Assembly (NCBI RefSeq): GCF_034675905.1
Contig: NZ_JAUCCV010000010.1
Span: forward strand, 62,001 to 126,000
DNA: 64,000 nucleotides
Direction: 5' to 3'
From: Castellaniella sp034675905
GTDB taxonomy: Bacteria > Pseudomonadota > Gammaproteobacteria > Burkholderiales > Burkholderiaceae_B
Every line of letters begins with the position of its first letter. Positions within the stretch are counted from its first letter, which is position 1. Shown here one piece after another: positions 48,126-57,158 of the stretch. The translations under genes were made by a program, and so were the position numbers. The notes below the pieces were generated by a model, which saw only the letters and a program-made list of their open reading frames with translations, made no database searches and was not told where the DNA came from.

Positions 48126-48997
48126 GCGCTGCCGATCTCGCCATGGCGCCCAGGGGCGATCACCGAGCTTGGCTGGTCGCTCCGGCTACCGTGGTGCTGC
48201 TGGCTTTGTTCGCCTATCCTTTTCTCTATGGGGTGGTGATTTCCTTCCAGCCCATGGCAGGCGACAGCATCTGGGCCAACTACATCCATTTCTTCACAAC
48301 ATCGACGGAATGGGGCACCCTCTGGACGACCTTCAAGCTGGCTGCGCCGGCGACCCTGATCAATATCGGGATGGCGGTGCCGGTCGCGTTCTCTCTGCGC
48401 CGCAATAGCCGCAAGCAGCGTATCGTCACGACGATTCTGGTCATCCCCATCACACTGGGCACGGTGCTGATCGCCGACGGCATGCTGACGTTCTACAGCC
48501 CGGTGGGCTGGTTCTCGCAATTCGTCCATGGCCTGCACCTGTATTCCGAGGAAGTCCGCCTGACCCACAACTACTGGGGCGTGCTGATCTCTCTGGTGAT
48601 TTCCGATTTCCCGTTCGTCTTTCTGCTGACCCTGTCCTACATTTCGGGCATCGACCCCACGCTGGCCAAAGCCGCCGGCACCCTGGGCGCGAACGCCTGG
48701 CAGCAGTTCCGCCTGATCTACCTGCCGCTGCTGATGCCAGGGCTGAGCATGGCGGCTGCCCTGTCCTTTGTACAGACCTTTGCCGTGTTCCCATCCGCCA
48801 TTCTGCTCGGCGCGCCCGCCGGCCCGACGCGGGTGATCTCCATCGCCGCTTACGAGGCGGCCTTTGAACAATACGACTACGGCATGGCCTCGGCCATCGC
48901 CATCGTCATGGGGTTTGCGCAGTTGTTGATTGTCTGCGCGATCTTCGCATTCCGGCAGGCCTTTTATACCGGCCCGGCCACCAGCGGCAAAGGGTGA
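48122..48997 (+). CDS. ABC transporter permease
   Basis: 291 residues with six or so helices. The first is near VVLLALFAYPFLYGVVISF and the EAA loop reads DPTLAKAAGTLGANAWQQF. It belongs to the PotB/CysU-like permease family. It is coupled to the genes on either side by 4-bp overlaps (ATGA before, GTGA after), so stoichiometric synthesis is expected. Confidence 0.85.
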   Translation: MSAADLAMAPRGDHRAWLVAPATVVLLALFAYPFLYGVVISFQPMAGDSIWANYIHFFTTSTEWGTLWTTFKLAAPATLINIGMAVPVAFSLRRNSRKQRIVTTILVIPITLGTVLIADGMLTFYSPVGWFSQFVHGLHLYSEEVRLTHNYWGVLISLVISDFPFVFLLTLSYISGIDPTLAKAAGTLGANAWQQFRLIYLPLLMPGLSMAAALSFVQTFAVFPSAILLGAPAGPTRVISIAAYEAAFEQYDYGMASAIAIVMGFAQLLIVCAIFAFRQAFYTGPATSGKG

Positions 48998-49869
48998 CAC
49001 AAATGCAATCCATTACGCACAAGACTCCCGAAAACGGCCGGCGCTGGGGCTGGCTCTGGCGCGCCACGGTCTGGACGGTCATGGGATTTTTCCTGCTGAA
49101 CGTGGTCTTCATGATTCTGACCGTCATGGTCAATTCCGTGGCGACCCGCTGGTTCGGCACCCTGCTGCCGGAAGGCATGACCTTGGGCTGGTACGGCCGC
49201 GCCTGGGATGAATTCCAGTTGGCCCACATCCTGATCGTCACACTACAGGTTGTGGCATCGGTGGTGATCCTGGCGATCCTGCTGGGAGTCCCGGCGGCCT
49301 ATGCGCTGGCGCGCGCCAAATTTCCCGGCAAGAAACTGGTGATGCTGCTGATCATCATCCCCATGCTGGTGCCGCCCGTGACCTACGGGATTCCCATGGC
49401 CACGGCCATGTATCAGATCGGCGTGGGCGGCACCTTGGCCGGCGTCATCCTGTCGAACCTGGTGCCCGCCCTGCCCTTCGTCATCCTGGTCATGACGCCT
49501 TTCATCGAACAGATCGACCCCGGCCTGGAATCGGCCGCCCGCATTTTCGGCGCCAATACCTTCCAGTATTTCCGCCATGTGCTGGCCCCCTTGCTGGTAC
49601 CGGGCATGCTGGCGGCGGGGCTGTTGGTGCTGGTGCGCACCATCAGCCTGTTCGAGCTGACCTTCTTTACTGCCGGGCCGGATTCCCAGACCCTGGTGGT
49701 GGCGCTGTACTACGCCGTGTTCTCGACCGGGGTGCGGGCGCCACAGGCCATTGATGCCATGGCCATGATCTATATGGCCATCACCATGGTCTGGGTGCTG
49801 ATCGCACTGCGCTTCGTCAGCCCGACCCAGCTGGTCAGCCGGGTCAAGGAAGCCCCGCGTGAGTCCTGA
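48994..49869 (+). CDS. ABC transporter permease
   Basis: About 291 residues from the overlapping GTG; an ATG three codons later is an equal candidate with AAAGGG upstream. The EAA loop reads IDPGLESAARIFGANTFQYF, and six helices are evident (PotC-like). It is the last of the four transporter genes. The stop codon is embedded in a perfect 14-bp palindrome GTCCTGATCAGGAC at 49863-49876, 15 bp before the epimerase gene. Confidence 0.85.
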   Translation: MTQMQSITHKTPENGRRWGWLWRATVWTVMGFFLLNVVFMILTVMVNSVATRWFGTLLPEGMTLGWYGRAWDEFQLAHILIVTLQVVASVVILAILLGVPAAYALARAKFPGKKLVMLLIIIPMLVPPVTYGIPMATAMYQIGVGGTLAGVILSNLVPALPFVILVMTPFIEQIDPGLESAARIFGANTFQYFRHVLAPLLVPGMLAAGLLVLVRTISLFELTFFTAGPDSQTLVVALYYAVFSTGVRAPQAIDAMAMIYMAITMVWVLIALRFVSPTQLVSRVKEAPRES

Positions 49870-49884
49870 TCAGGACATGCCGGC

Positions 49885-50778
49885 ATGATGCCAGAACGCA
49901 TGGACGCCACACCGCAGCGATGCCTGACCCTGACTCAGGGGCCGCATCGCCTGCGGGTGGGGCCGGCTGCCGGCGGCCGCATTCTCAGCTGGACCAGCAC
50001 TTTGCCGGACGGCCATCGCGATTGGCTGACACCGATCCAGGCACAGGAATGGCCGGCGCACGAATGGCCCAAGGGCGGCCTGTTTCCCCTGGCGCCGTTT
50101 TCCAATCGCATCCGCAACGCCAGCATGAACTGGGCAGGCCGGACGATGCGGATCAACCCCCTGCCCGGCCAGGCCCATGCCCTGCACGGCCAGGCGCAGC
50201 GCATGATCTGGGACGTACTGGAGGCGACAGACGAGCAAGCCATCTTGAGCGTACGCCACCCCGCCGGAGACGACGGTTGGCCATGGCTTTGGTCGCTGCA
50301 GCAGACCATCCGCCTGTCGGCGGATGGCCAGCTGGACATCGCACTGGCGCTGACGAACGAAGACACGCAGCCCATGCCAGCCGGCCTGGGCTTGCACCCC
50401 TACTTCACCGCTGACAGCGTCCACGCCTTTGCCAGCAAAGACTGGGCGCACGAGCAGGAACTGGCCTTGTTCCCCCGCCCAAACCGCCAGACCCGCTGGC
50501 AGCGCACCGACAGCACCTGGACGAGTTTCCTGTCCGGCTGGACGGGCCATGCCGAGATCGCCTGGCCCACGGGTCCGGGCCTGCACCTGCAAACCCGAGG
50601 TCCGCTGGGCCACTTGGTGCTGCACTGCAACGCAGGCCGCTACCTGTGCGTGGAGCCCGCCACCCATGTCTGCGACGCCGTGAACCTGGCTGCCGCAGGC
50701 ATCCAAGGCACCGGTCTGCGAACACTGATGCCGGGGGATACGCTGGCCGTCGGCATGACCCTCAGCATCCAGACCTGA
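49885..50778 (+). CDS. Aldose 1-epimerase-like protein
   Basis: 297 residues of the galactose-mutarotase fold. GGRILSWTS, GGLFPLAPFSNRIRNASMNW, the HALHGQAQ segment with one catalytic His, and GLGLHPYFT with the second His and Pro are readable; the glutamate is expected near CVEPATHVCDA. It would interconvert anomers of an imported sugar or uronate, preparing the pyranose for uronate dehydrogenase. It follows the transporter by 15 bp and probably belongs to the same operon. Confidence 0.8.
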   Translation: MMPERMDATPQRCLTLTQGPHRLRVGPAAGGRILSWTSTLPDGHRDWLTPIQAQEWPAHEWPKGGLFPLAPFSNRIRNASMNWAGRTMRINPLPGQAHALHGQAQRMIWDVLEATDEQAILSVRHPAGDDGWPWLWSLQQTIRLSADGQLDIALALTNEDTQPMPAGLGLHPYFTADSVHAFASKDWAHEQELALFPRPNRQTRWQRTDSTWTSFLSGWTGHAEIAWPTGPGLHLQTRGPLGHLVLHCNAGRYLCVEPATHVCDAVNLAAAGIQGTGLRTLMPGDTLAVGMTLSIQT

Positions 50779-50822
50779 GCCGGGCGCGGCCCGGCTTTCG
50801 CTCCCGATACAAGGCAAAACGA

Positions 50823-50852
50823 AAACGGGCGGCCTTTCAAGGCCGCCCGTTT
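50823..50852. terminator. Bidirectional terminator between convergent genes
   Basis: A perfect 12-bp stem AAACGGGCGGCC/GGCCGCCCGTTT with a six-base loop; the A/T ends supply short T-tracts for both strands. It lies between the stop codons of the epimerase gene and the convergent dehydratase gene. Confidence 0.85.
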
Positions 50853-50872
50853 CCATGCCGATCCATCAGGCA

Positions 50873-52063
50873 TCAGGGCTGCTTGCCGCATTCCGCCGTT
50901 TCGGTCGTCCAGGCCCGCGCCTGCTCGCTGAGCGTAAAGCCCAAGCCGGGGCGATTAGGCACTTCCATGCGCCCGTCCTTCATGACCAGGCGCTCATTGA
51001 AGAGCGGCTCCAACCACTCGAAGTGTTCCAGCCAGGGCTCGCGGGGATAGGCCGCCGCCAGATGCAGGTGGATTTCCATGGCGAAGTGCGGCGCCATGCT
51101 CAGGCCGTGATAATCGGCCAGCTGCATGATTTTCAGGAACTGGGTGATGCCGCCCACGCGAGGCGCATCGGGCTGGAAGAAATCGGACGCGTGGGCCTCG
51201 ATCAATTCCGCATGTTCCCTGAAACTGGTCAGCATTTCACCCGTGGCGATCGGGGTATCGAAGGTGGCGGCCAGCGCCGCATGGCCCTGGACGTCGTAGG
51301 CATCCAGCGGCTCTTCGATCCAGGTCAGGCCGTATTGCTCCAGCACCCGGCACATGCGGGCCGCCGTCATCCGATCCCATTGCTGATTGGCATCGACCAT
51401 CAGCGGAAAACTGTCACCCAGTTTTTGACGCACAGCATCGACCCGCTGCAGATCGACCGCATGATCGGGATGACCAACCTTGATCTTGATGCCGCCGATA
51501 CCCCGCGCCCGCGAGGCATCCACATTGTCCAGCACCTCGTCCAAAGGCGAGGACAGAAAGCCGCCGGACGTGTTGTACAGACGAACCGAATCCCGGTGTG
51601 CGCCCAATAGCTTGGCCAGCGGCAAACCGGCCCGTTTGGCCTTCATGTCCCACAAGGCGACGTCGAAGGGCGCAATGGCCTGTACCGTCAGGCCGCTGCG
51701 ACCGACCGACGCCCCGGCCCAGCACAGCCGGTCCCAGAGCCTCTGGATGTCGCTGGGGTCCTCGCCCAGCAGCGTGGGGGCGATTTCCTGGGCGTGGGCA
51801 TACATGCCCGGACCGCCCGCCCGCTTGGAATAGGCGAAGCCCAAGCCTTCGTGACCATCGCGGGTGCGGATCTCGCAAAAGATCATCGCGACTTCCGTCA
51901 ACGGCTTCTGGCGGCCGGTAAAGACCTTGGCGTCGCTGATGGGCGTGGGCAGCGGCAGGAACGCCAGGGACAACTTGATCCAGGCGATGCGGTCACTGCC
52001 GCCATCGGAGGCGGCAGCCGCATGCGCTGATTCGGCAAATGCAGCGGATTCTGGGCGAGACAT
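50873..52063 (-). CDS. L-talarate/galactarate dehydratase-like enzyme (enolase superfamily)
   Basis: About 396 residues from the ATG of MSRPES. The mandelate-racemase-type barrel shows GIGGIKIKVGHPD (catalytic KxK), MVDANQQWD, TWIEEPLDAYD, IATGEMLTS and MAPHFAMEIHLHLAAAYP with the catalytic His. This layout is that of talarate/galactarate dehydratases. It would supply 5-dehydro-4-deoxy-sugar acid from galactarate, complementing the glucarate dehydratases. AAAAGGA precedes the start. It is divergent from the semialdehyde dehydrogenase operon. Confidence 0.75.
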   Translation of the reverse strand: MSRPESAAFAESAHAAAASDGGSDRIAWIKLSLAFLPLPTPISDAKVFTGRQKPLTEVAMIFCEIRTRDGHEGLGFAYSKRAGGPGMYAHAQEIAPTLLGEDPSDIQRLWDRLCWAGASVGRSGLTVQAIAPFDVALWDMKAKRAGLPLAKLLGAHRDSVRLYNTSGGFLSSPLDEVLDNVDASRARGIGGIKIKVGHPDHAVDLQRVDAVRQKLGDSFPLMVDANQQWDRMTAARMCRVLEQYGLTWIEEPLDAYDVQGHAALAATFDTPIATGEMLTSFREHAELIEAHASDFFQPDAPRVGGITQFLKIMQLADYHGLSMAPHFAMEIHLHLAAAYPREPWLEHFEWLEPLFNERLVMKDGRMEVPNRPGLGFTLSEQARAWTTETAECGKQP

Positions 52064-52246
52064 GGGGGGCAATCCTTTTGAAAACGAAATGTCAAAATAG
52101 GGACACAGCCCGCCCCGGGACGACCCGGACAGACCGGAATAACACACAGATACTATGTCTTGGCATGAACACAAAGAAATTAAAAACACATCGGCAACAC
52201 AATGAAGTGGTGCCTTTCGATGGGTATTTCCTTTCCGTCATGATGA

Positions 52247-52259
52247 GTTGTATGATAAC
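52247..52259. promoter_or_regulatory. Putative FadR-type operator in the talarate/KGSADH divergent region
   Basis: GTTGTATGATAAC, the best copy of the palindrome, 37 bases upstream of the semialdehyde dehydrogenase start. Confidence 0.65.
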
Positions 52260-52295
52260 TTACTTGTGAAAATTTTCCACCCCGGAGGTTCCCCT

Positions 52296-53864
52296 ATGTC
52301 CATCACTGGCATGCAGATCATCGGCCGCCAGAATATCGCTGGCACCGGACCATCTCTTCAGGCCGTCAACCCGGCGGATCAGCAAGCCCTCTCTCCCGCA
52401 TGGCAGGGTGCAGACATCCATCAGGTAAATCAGGCCGTCGCCCTGGCAACCACCGCCTTTGCATCCTACCGGGAAACCTCTCTGGAGCAACGGGCTGCCT
52501 TCCTGGAAGCCATCGCCCAATCCATTCTGGATCTAGGCGACGCACTGATCGACCGCGCCATGCTGGAAACAGGCCTGCCACGCCCGCGCCTGGAAGGCGA
52601 GCGCGGCCGCACCGTCAATCAGCTGCGGCTGTTCGCGCGCGTCGTGCGTGACGGCGACTGGCTGGACGCCCGCATTGATCATGCCTTGCCGGACCGCAAA
52701 CCCGCCCCCCGCAGCGACCTGCGCATGCGCCAGATTCCGCTGGGGCCGGTGGCCATTTTCGGATCCAGCAATTTCCCGCTGGCCTTCTCCGTGGCGGGCG
52801 GCGATACGGCGTCCGCCCTGGCTGCCGGCGCCCCGGTAGTGGTCAAGACGCACCCGGCGCACCCTGGCACCTCCGAACTGGTGGGCCAAGCCATCCGCGC
52901 CGCTGTGCAGCAATGCGATCTGCATGAAGGCGTGTTTTCCCTGCTGGCCGGCCCCGGCATCGAACTGGGACTGGCGCTGGTCCGTCATCCCGGGATCCAG
53001 GCCGTGGGCTTTACGGGCTCACGCCAGGGCGGCATCGCCCTGATGCAGGCCGCCGCTCAACGTCCGGCGCCGATCCCCGTCTACGCAGAAATGAGCAGCA
53101 CCAACCCGGTCTACCTGTTGCCCGGCGCCCTGGCGGCCCGCAGCGAAGCGCTGGCCGATCAGTTTGCCGTCTCGCTGCTGGGCAGCGCCGGCCAACTCTG
53201 CACCAACCCCGGACTGATCATTGCGCTCGAAGGCCCGGATCTGGACCGCTTCATCGCTCAAGCCACCCGAAAGATCCAGGCGGCGCCCGCCGCCACCATG
53301 CTGACGACCGGCATTGCGCAAGCCTACCGCACCGGCGTCAATCACCTGCTGGATCATCCGGCCATCCAGCCCCTGGCGCGCGGCCTGGCGGCCGAAGCCC
53401 CCGCCCATTGCCAGGCCAACCTGGCGCTGACCACGGCGCAGGATTTCCTGGCGGATCCCGACCGCCTGGGCGCGGAAATCTTCGGCGCCAGTTCCCTGAT
53501 CATCCGCTGCGCCACGCCGGCAGAATTCCAAGCGATCGCCCAGGCATTGGAAGGCCAACTGACCGCCACCCTGCACCTGGAACCCGGCGCAGACGATGCA
53601 CTGGCAGCGGGTCTGATTCCCATCCTGGAGCTCAAGGCAGGCCGCATCCTGGCCAACGGATTTCCGACCGGCGTCGAGGTCTGCGACGCTATGGTGCATG
53701 GCGGCCCCTACCCGGCCACCTCCGACAGCCGCACCACGTCCGTCGGCACGCTGGCGATCCGTCGATTCCTGCGCCCCGTCTGCTATCAGGACATCCCAGA
53801 TCGCCTGCTGCCCGCAGCCCTGCAAGCCGCCAACCCCTGGCGCATTACCCGTACAGAGCGTTGA
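52296..53864 (+). CDS. 2-oxoglutarate semialdehyde dehydrogenase (NADP-dependent aldehyde dehydrogenase)
   Basis: About 522 residues, the longer size of KGSADH-type enzymes. FGSSNFPLAFSVAGGDTASA is the cofactor-binding stretch. The catalytic Glu lies in YAEMSSTNPVYLLPGAL and the catalytic Cys in GSAGQLCTNPGL. It oxidises 2-oxoglutarate semialdehyde, the product of KdgD, to 2-oxoglutarate. The ATG follows CCGGAGG. It is followed by gudD after only three bases. Confidence 0.9.
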   Translation: MSITGMQIIGRQNIAGTGPSLQAVNPADQQALSPAWQGADIHQVNQAVALATTAFASYRETSLEQRAAFLEAIAQSILDLGDALIDRAMLETGLPRPRLEGERGRTVNQLRLFARVVRDGDWLDARIDHALPDRKPAPRSDLRMRQIPLGPVAIFGSSNFPLAFSVAGGDTASALAAGAPVVVKTHPAHPGTSELVGQAIRAAVQQCDLHEGVFSLLAGPGIELGLALVRHPGIQAVGFTGSRQGGIALMQAAAQRPAPIPVYAEMSSTNPVYLLPGALAARSEALADQFAVSLLGSAGQLCTNPGLIIALEGPDLDRFIAQATRKIQAAPAATMLTTGIAQAYRTGVNHLLDHPAIQPLARGLAAEAPAHCQANLALTTAQDFLADPDRLGAEIFGASSLIIRCATPAEFQAIAQALEGQLTATLHLEPGADDALAAGLIPILELKAGRILANGFPTGVEVCDAMVHGGPYPATSDSRTTSVGTLAIRRFLRPVCYQDIPDRLLPAALQAANPWRITRTER

Positions 53865-53867
53865 ATC

Positions 53868-55217
53868 ATGAGCCCAAACGCAGTTCCCGACAGCAACACC
53901 CCGCGCATCACCCAGGTCCGGGTCGTGCCGGTGGCCGGCCAGGACAGCATGCTGCTGAACCTCAGCGGCGCCCATGGCCCGTATTTCACCCGCAACATCG
54001 TCCTGATCGATGACGACGCCGGCCACCAGGGCCTGGGCGAAGTGCCCGGCGGGGAAGCCATCCGCGCCGAAGCCCAACGGTTGGGCCAGTCCCTGATCGG
54101 CCAGCCCATCGGCCGGATGAACGAGCTGCTGGAACAGTGCCGCCGCGCCACCCAGGGCGGCTCCGAGGATCGGCGCGGCAACCAGACATTCGACCTGCGT
54201 ACCGGCATCCATGTCATCACCGCGCTGGAATCCGCCCTGCTGGACCTGCTGGGCCAGCATCTGGGGGCGCCCGTCGCCGCGCTGCTGGCCGACGGACGCC
54301 AGCGCGACGCCGTCGAGGTCCTGGGTTACCTGTTCTATATCGGCGATGCGGGCAAGACCACCCTGGGCTACCGCCAGGAAGACCAGGCCGACAACGCCTG
54401 GTTCCAGTTGCGCAACCGCGAGGCCCTGACGCCGGACGCCGTCGTGCGCCTGGCCCAGGCGGCCCGCGACCGCTATGGTTTCCGGCACTTCAAGCTCAAG
54501 GGCGGTGTGCTGGCCGGCGATGCGGAAATCGAGGCCGTCACCGCCTTGGCCGAGCACTTCCCCGACGCCCATATCACCCTGGATCCCAACGGCGCCTGGT
54601 CCCTGAAAGAAGCCATCCGCCTGTGCCGTGGCCAACACCACGTCCTGGCCTATGCGGAAGACCCCTGCGGGGCGGAATCCGGCTATTCCGGGCGCGAAGT
54701 CATGGCGGAATTCCGCCGTGCCACGGGCCTGCGCACCGCCACCAATATGATCGCCACCGATTGGCGGGAAATGATGCATGCCATCCAGCTGCAGGCAGTA
54801 GACATCCCGCTGGCCGACCCGCACTTCTGGACCATGCGCGGCTCGGTGCGCGTGGCCCAGCTGTGTCACGAATGGGGGCTGACCTGGGGCTCGCATTCCA
54901 ACAACCACTTCGACATTTCGCTGGCGATGTTCACGCACGTCGCAGCCGCCGCTCCCGGCGACATCACCGCCATCGACACCCACTGGATCTGGCAGGACGG
55001 CCAGCAGCTGACGACCGACCCGCTGCGCATCGTCGATGGCCGCATCGCCGTGCCGGATGTGCCGGGCCTGGGGGTGCGTATCGACCCCGACAGCCTGGAC
55101 AAGGCGCACGCCTTGTATCTGGAAAAAGGCCTGGGCAGTCGGGACGATTCCGTCGGCATGCAGTTCCTGATTCCGGACTGGCGCTTCGACAATAAACGCC
55201 CCTGTCTGGTGCGATGA
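53868..55217 (+). CDS. gudD: Glucarate dehydratase
   Basis: 449 residues, very close over the whole length to the E. coli GudD pattern: VVPVAGQDSMLLNLSGAHGP, the FTRNIVLIDDDAGH segment, HFKLKGGVLAGDAEIEAVTA (catalytic KxK), LDPNGAWSLKEAI, YAEDPCGAE, NMIATDWREMMHA and GSHSNNHFDISLAMFTHVAA with the catalytic His. It dehydrates D-glucarate (and L-idarate) to 5-dehydro-4-deoxyglucarate. It is co-transcribed with the semialdehyde dehydrogenase and ends before a hairpin at 55252. Confidence 0.95.
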   Translation: MSPNAVPDSNTPRITQVRVVPVAGQDSMLLNLSGAHGPYFTRNIVLIDDDAGHQGLGEVPGGEAIRAEAQRLGQSLIGQPIGRMNELLEQCRRATQGGSEDRRGNQTFDLRTGIHVITALESALLDLLGQHLGAPVAALLADGRQRDAVEVLGYLFYIGDAGKTTLGYRQEDQADNAWFQLRNREALTPDAVVRLAQAARDRYGFRHFKLKGGVLAGDAEIEAVTALAEHFPDAHITLDPNGAWSLKEAIRLCRGQHHVLAYAEDPCGAESGYSGREVMAEFRRATGLRTATNMIATDWREMMHAIQLQAVDIPLADPHFWTMRGSVRVAQLCHEWGLTWGSHSNNHFDISLAMFTHVAAAAPGDITAIDTHWIWQDGQQLTTDPLRIVDGRIAVPDVPGLGVRIDPDSLDKAHALYLEKGLGSRDDSVGMQFLIPDWRFDNKRPCLVR

Positions 55218-55251
55218 CCCCAAAAGCCCAGGGAAAAGCACTATGATTCCC

Positions 55252-55290
55252 CTGCCAGGCAGCCGATTCTCGGCGCCTGGCAGTTCTTTT
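55252..55290 (+). terminator. Terminator after gudD
   Basis: A 9-bp perfect stem CTGCCAGGC/GCCTGGCAG followed by TTCTTTT, 35 bases after the gudD stop and just before the next gene. Confidence 0.75.
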
Positions 55291-55298
55291 CGTACTCC

Positions 55299-56201
55299 AT
55301 GACGATCGACAAACGTTCTCCGGCCTGGCTGGGTCCTGCCCTGATGTGCGGCGCCAGTCTGTGCTTCGCCATGCTGGACACGGGCACCAAATATCTGGCA
55401 GCCCACTACCCGCTGCTGCAGATCGTCTGGGTCCGCTACATCGCGCAGATGATCGGCGTCGTACTGATCTTTGCCCCCGCCATGCGGCTACGCCTGCTGG
55501 AAGCCCACAACTACGGCATCCAACTGATGCGCGGCCTGTGCCTGTGCTGCGGCAGCGTCTTCGTCATCAACGGCCTGGCGCGACTGCCTTTGGCCGAGGC
55601 CACCGCCATCGTCTTCCTGGCGCCTGTCCTGATCACCATCCTGTCCGGCCTGCTGCTGAAGGAAAAAGCCCGGACCATGGACTGGCTGGCTGTGAGCTGC
55701 GGATTCGCCGGCGTCCTGATCATCGCCCGGCCCGGCGGCGGCTTGTTGACCTGGGCCATTCTGTTTCCGATGGGCTCGGCCCTGTGCAATGCCTTCTACC
55801 AGCTCGTCACTCGCTCCACGCGCAGTTCCGAACATGCCGCCACCAGCAATTTCTATACCGGATTGATCGGCGCCCTGGCGCTGACGCCCTGGGGCGCCAG
55901 CGCCTGGACGCCCATGTCCACGCCTGATTTCCTCATTCTGCTGGGCATCGGCGGCATCGCCTCGATCGGACACCTGACCATTACCTATTCCTTGCAGCAT
56001 GCTTCTGCAGCATCGCTGGGCGCCTACAGCTATTCGCAGATCCTGTGGGCGACGCTGCTGGGCTGGATGGCCTTCGGCGCCATCCCCGACGTCATGGCCT
56101 GGGTGGGGATCCTGGTCATTGCGCTGGGCGGGCTGGTATTGTCCGTGCCGCAAGTAGGACAGCTGGGGGCCGCGCTGCTGCTGCGCTTTCGGCAACGCTG
56201 A
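55299..56201 (+). CDS. EamA/DMT-family permease
   Basis: 300 residues, ten helices in two EamA repeats (CFAMLDTGTKYLAAHYPLLQ at the first, LGAYSYSQILWATLLGWMAF near the second). It sits within the uronate cluster but behind a terminator-like hairpin, so co-expression is uncertain. It might export an acidic intermediate; the substrate cannot be told. Confidence 0.75.
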   Translation: MTIDKRSPAWLGPALMCGASLCFAMLDTGTKYLAAHYPLLQIVWVRYIAQMIGVVLIFAPAMRLRLLEAHNYGIQLMRGLCLCCGSVFVINGLARLPLAEATAIVFLAPVLITILSGLLLKEKARTMDWLAVSCGFAGVLIIARPGGGLLTWAILFPMGSALCNAFYQLVTRSTRSSEHAATSNFYTGLIGALALTPWGASAWTPMSTPDFLILLGIGGIASIGHLTITYSLQHASAASLGAYSYSQILWATLLGWMAFGAIPDVMAWVGILVIALGGLVLSVPQVGQLGAALLLRFRQR

Positions 56202-56240
56202 CGCCCCTGCTGGTGCAGCTGCGCTGCCGGACTCTATCCG

Positions 56241-57053
56241 CTAATCCGCATCCCCGAACGGCCCTCTGGCGGTAAACACGCCGCCCTGGTACACCATGAC
56301 CGGATCGTCCGCCGCCGGGGCGGGCTGGGCCTCGATCCCTGCGCGAAAGGGCTCGGACGAATCCGCCGGCGCATAAGCCAGATGCGCCGCCAGGCGGTTG
56401 TCCCACCAGACGTCCCGGTTGTCCGACATGCCGAACACTACGGTATGCCCCACATCGGGGGTGAACAGGCTGCGCCGGATGAGTTCCGTCAAATCGCCGA
56501 AGCTGAGCCAGGTATGCAGGGCCCGGCGATCAGCCGGTTCAGCCACCGACGTGCCGATGCGGATGCTGACGGTCTCGATGCCATAGCGGTCATGGTAAAA
56601 ACTGGCCATCTGTTCCCCATAGACTTTGGACAGACCGTAGTAGCCATCCGGTCTCGTGGGGGTCTGCGCATCCAGACGCTCACCCTGGCGGTAAAACCCG
56701 ATCGTGTGGTTGGAGCTGGCGAACACGATGCGACGCACCTGATGACGGCGGGCGGCTTCGTACAAGTGGAAGACGCCCTTGATGTTGGCCTCGAGGATTT
56801 CCTCGAAAGGCCGCTCCACAGACACCCCGCCCATGTGCACGACGGCATCACACCCCTGCACCAGACGATCCACGGCCTGCTTATCCGACAGATCGCATGG
56901 CTGGATTTCTTCCCCTGGCCGTGGGTCGCCCAAAGACTGCACATCAGACAAGCGCAGGGTTTTCGCCATCGGCTTGAGCCTCTCCCGCAGCACGCGTCCA
57001 AGGCCGCCTGCAGCCCCGGTCAATAACAAGCGCCCGATCTGCGCATCTTCCAT
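56241..57053 (-). CDS. udh: Uronate dehydrogenase (NAD-dependent)
   Basis: About 270 residues of the extended SDR family: LLLTGAAGGLGRVLRE near the start, DAVVHMGGVS, FASSNHTIGFY and the catalytic YYGLSKVYGE (Y-x3-K), with VSIRIGTS. These match uronate dehydrogenases that oxidise D-galacturonate or D-glucuronate to the aldarolactone. The start was chosen at the ATG with GGAG upstream (MEDAQ). It is the entry enzyme of the pathway encoded in the cluster. A regulator site lies 32 bases upstream. Confidence 0.85.
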   Translation of the reverse strand: MEDAQIGRLLLTGAAGGLGRVLRERLKPMAKTLRLSDVQSLGDPRPGEEIQPCDLSDKQAVDRLVQGCDAVVHMGGVSVERPFEEILEANIKGVFHLYEAARRHQVRRIVFASSNHTIGFYRQGERLDAQTPTRPDGYYGLSKVYGEQMASFYHDRYGIETVSIRIGTSVAEPADRRALHTWLSFGDLTELIRRSLFTPDVGHTVVFGMSDNRDVWWDNRLAAHLAYAPADSSEPFRAGIEAQPAPAADDPVMVYQGGVFTARGPFGDAD

Positions 57054-57084
57054 CTTGCACTCCAGCAATTCGGATTAGTGATAC

Positions 57085-57097
57085 GTCATCATATGAC
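57085..57097. promoter_or_regulatory. Putative FadR-type operator, udh promoter
   Basis: GTCATCATATGAC, a near-perfect palindrome related to the other seven sites, directly upstream of udh. Confidence 0.65.
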
Positions 57098-57158
57098 AAG
57101 TCCGGACACAGCGCTCTGTCTCGGCATCATCCGATCACGGGTACGACTGAAACAAGCG

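Noticed and set aside
53019..55406. A 795-codon antisense frame opposite the semialdehyde dehydrogenase and gudD
   Set aside because: Shadow of two strong enzyme genes; no domain recognisable.
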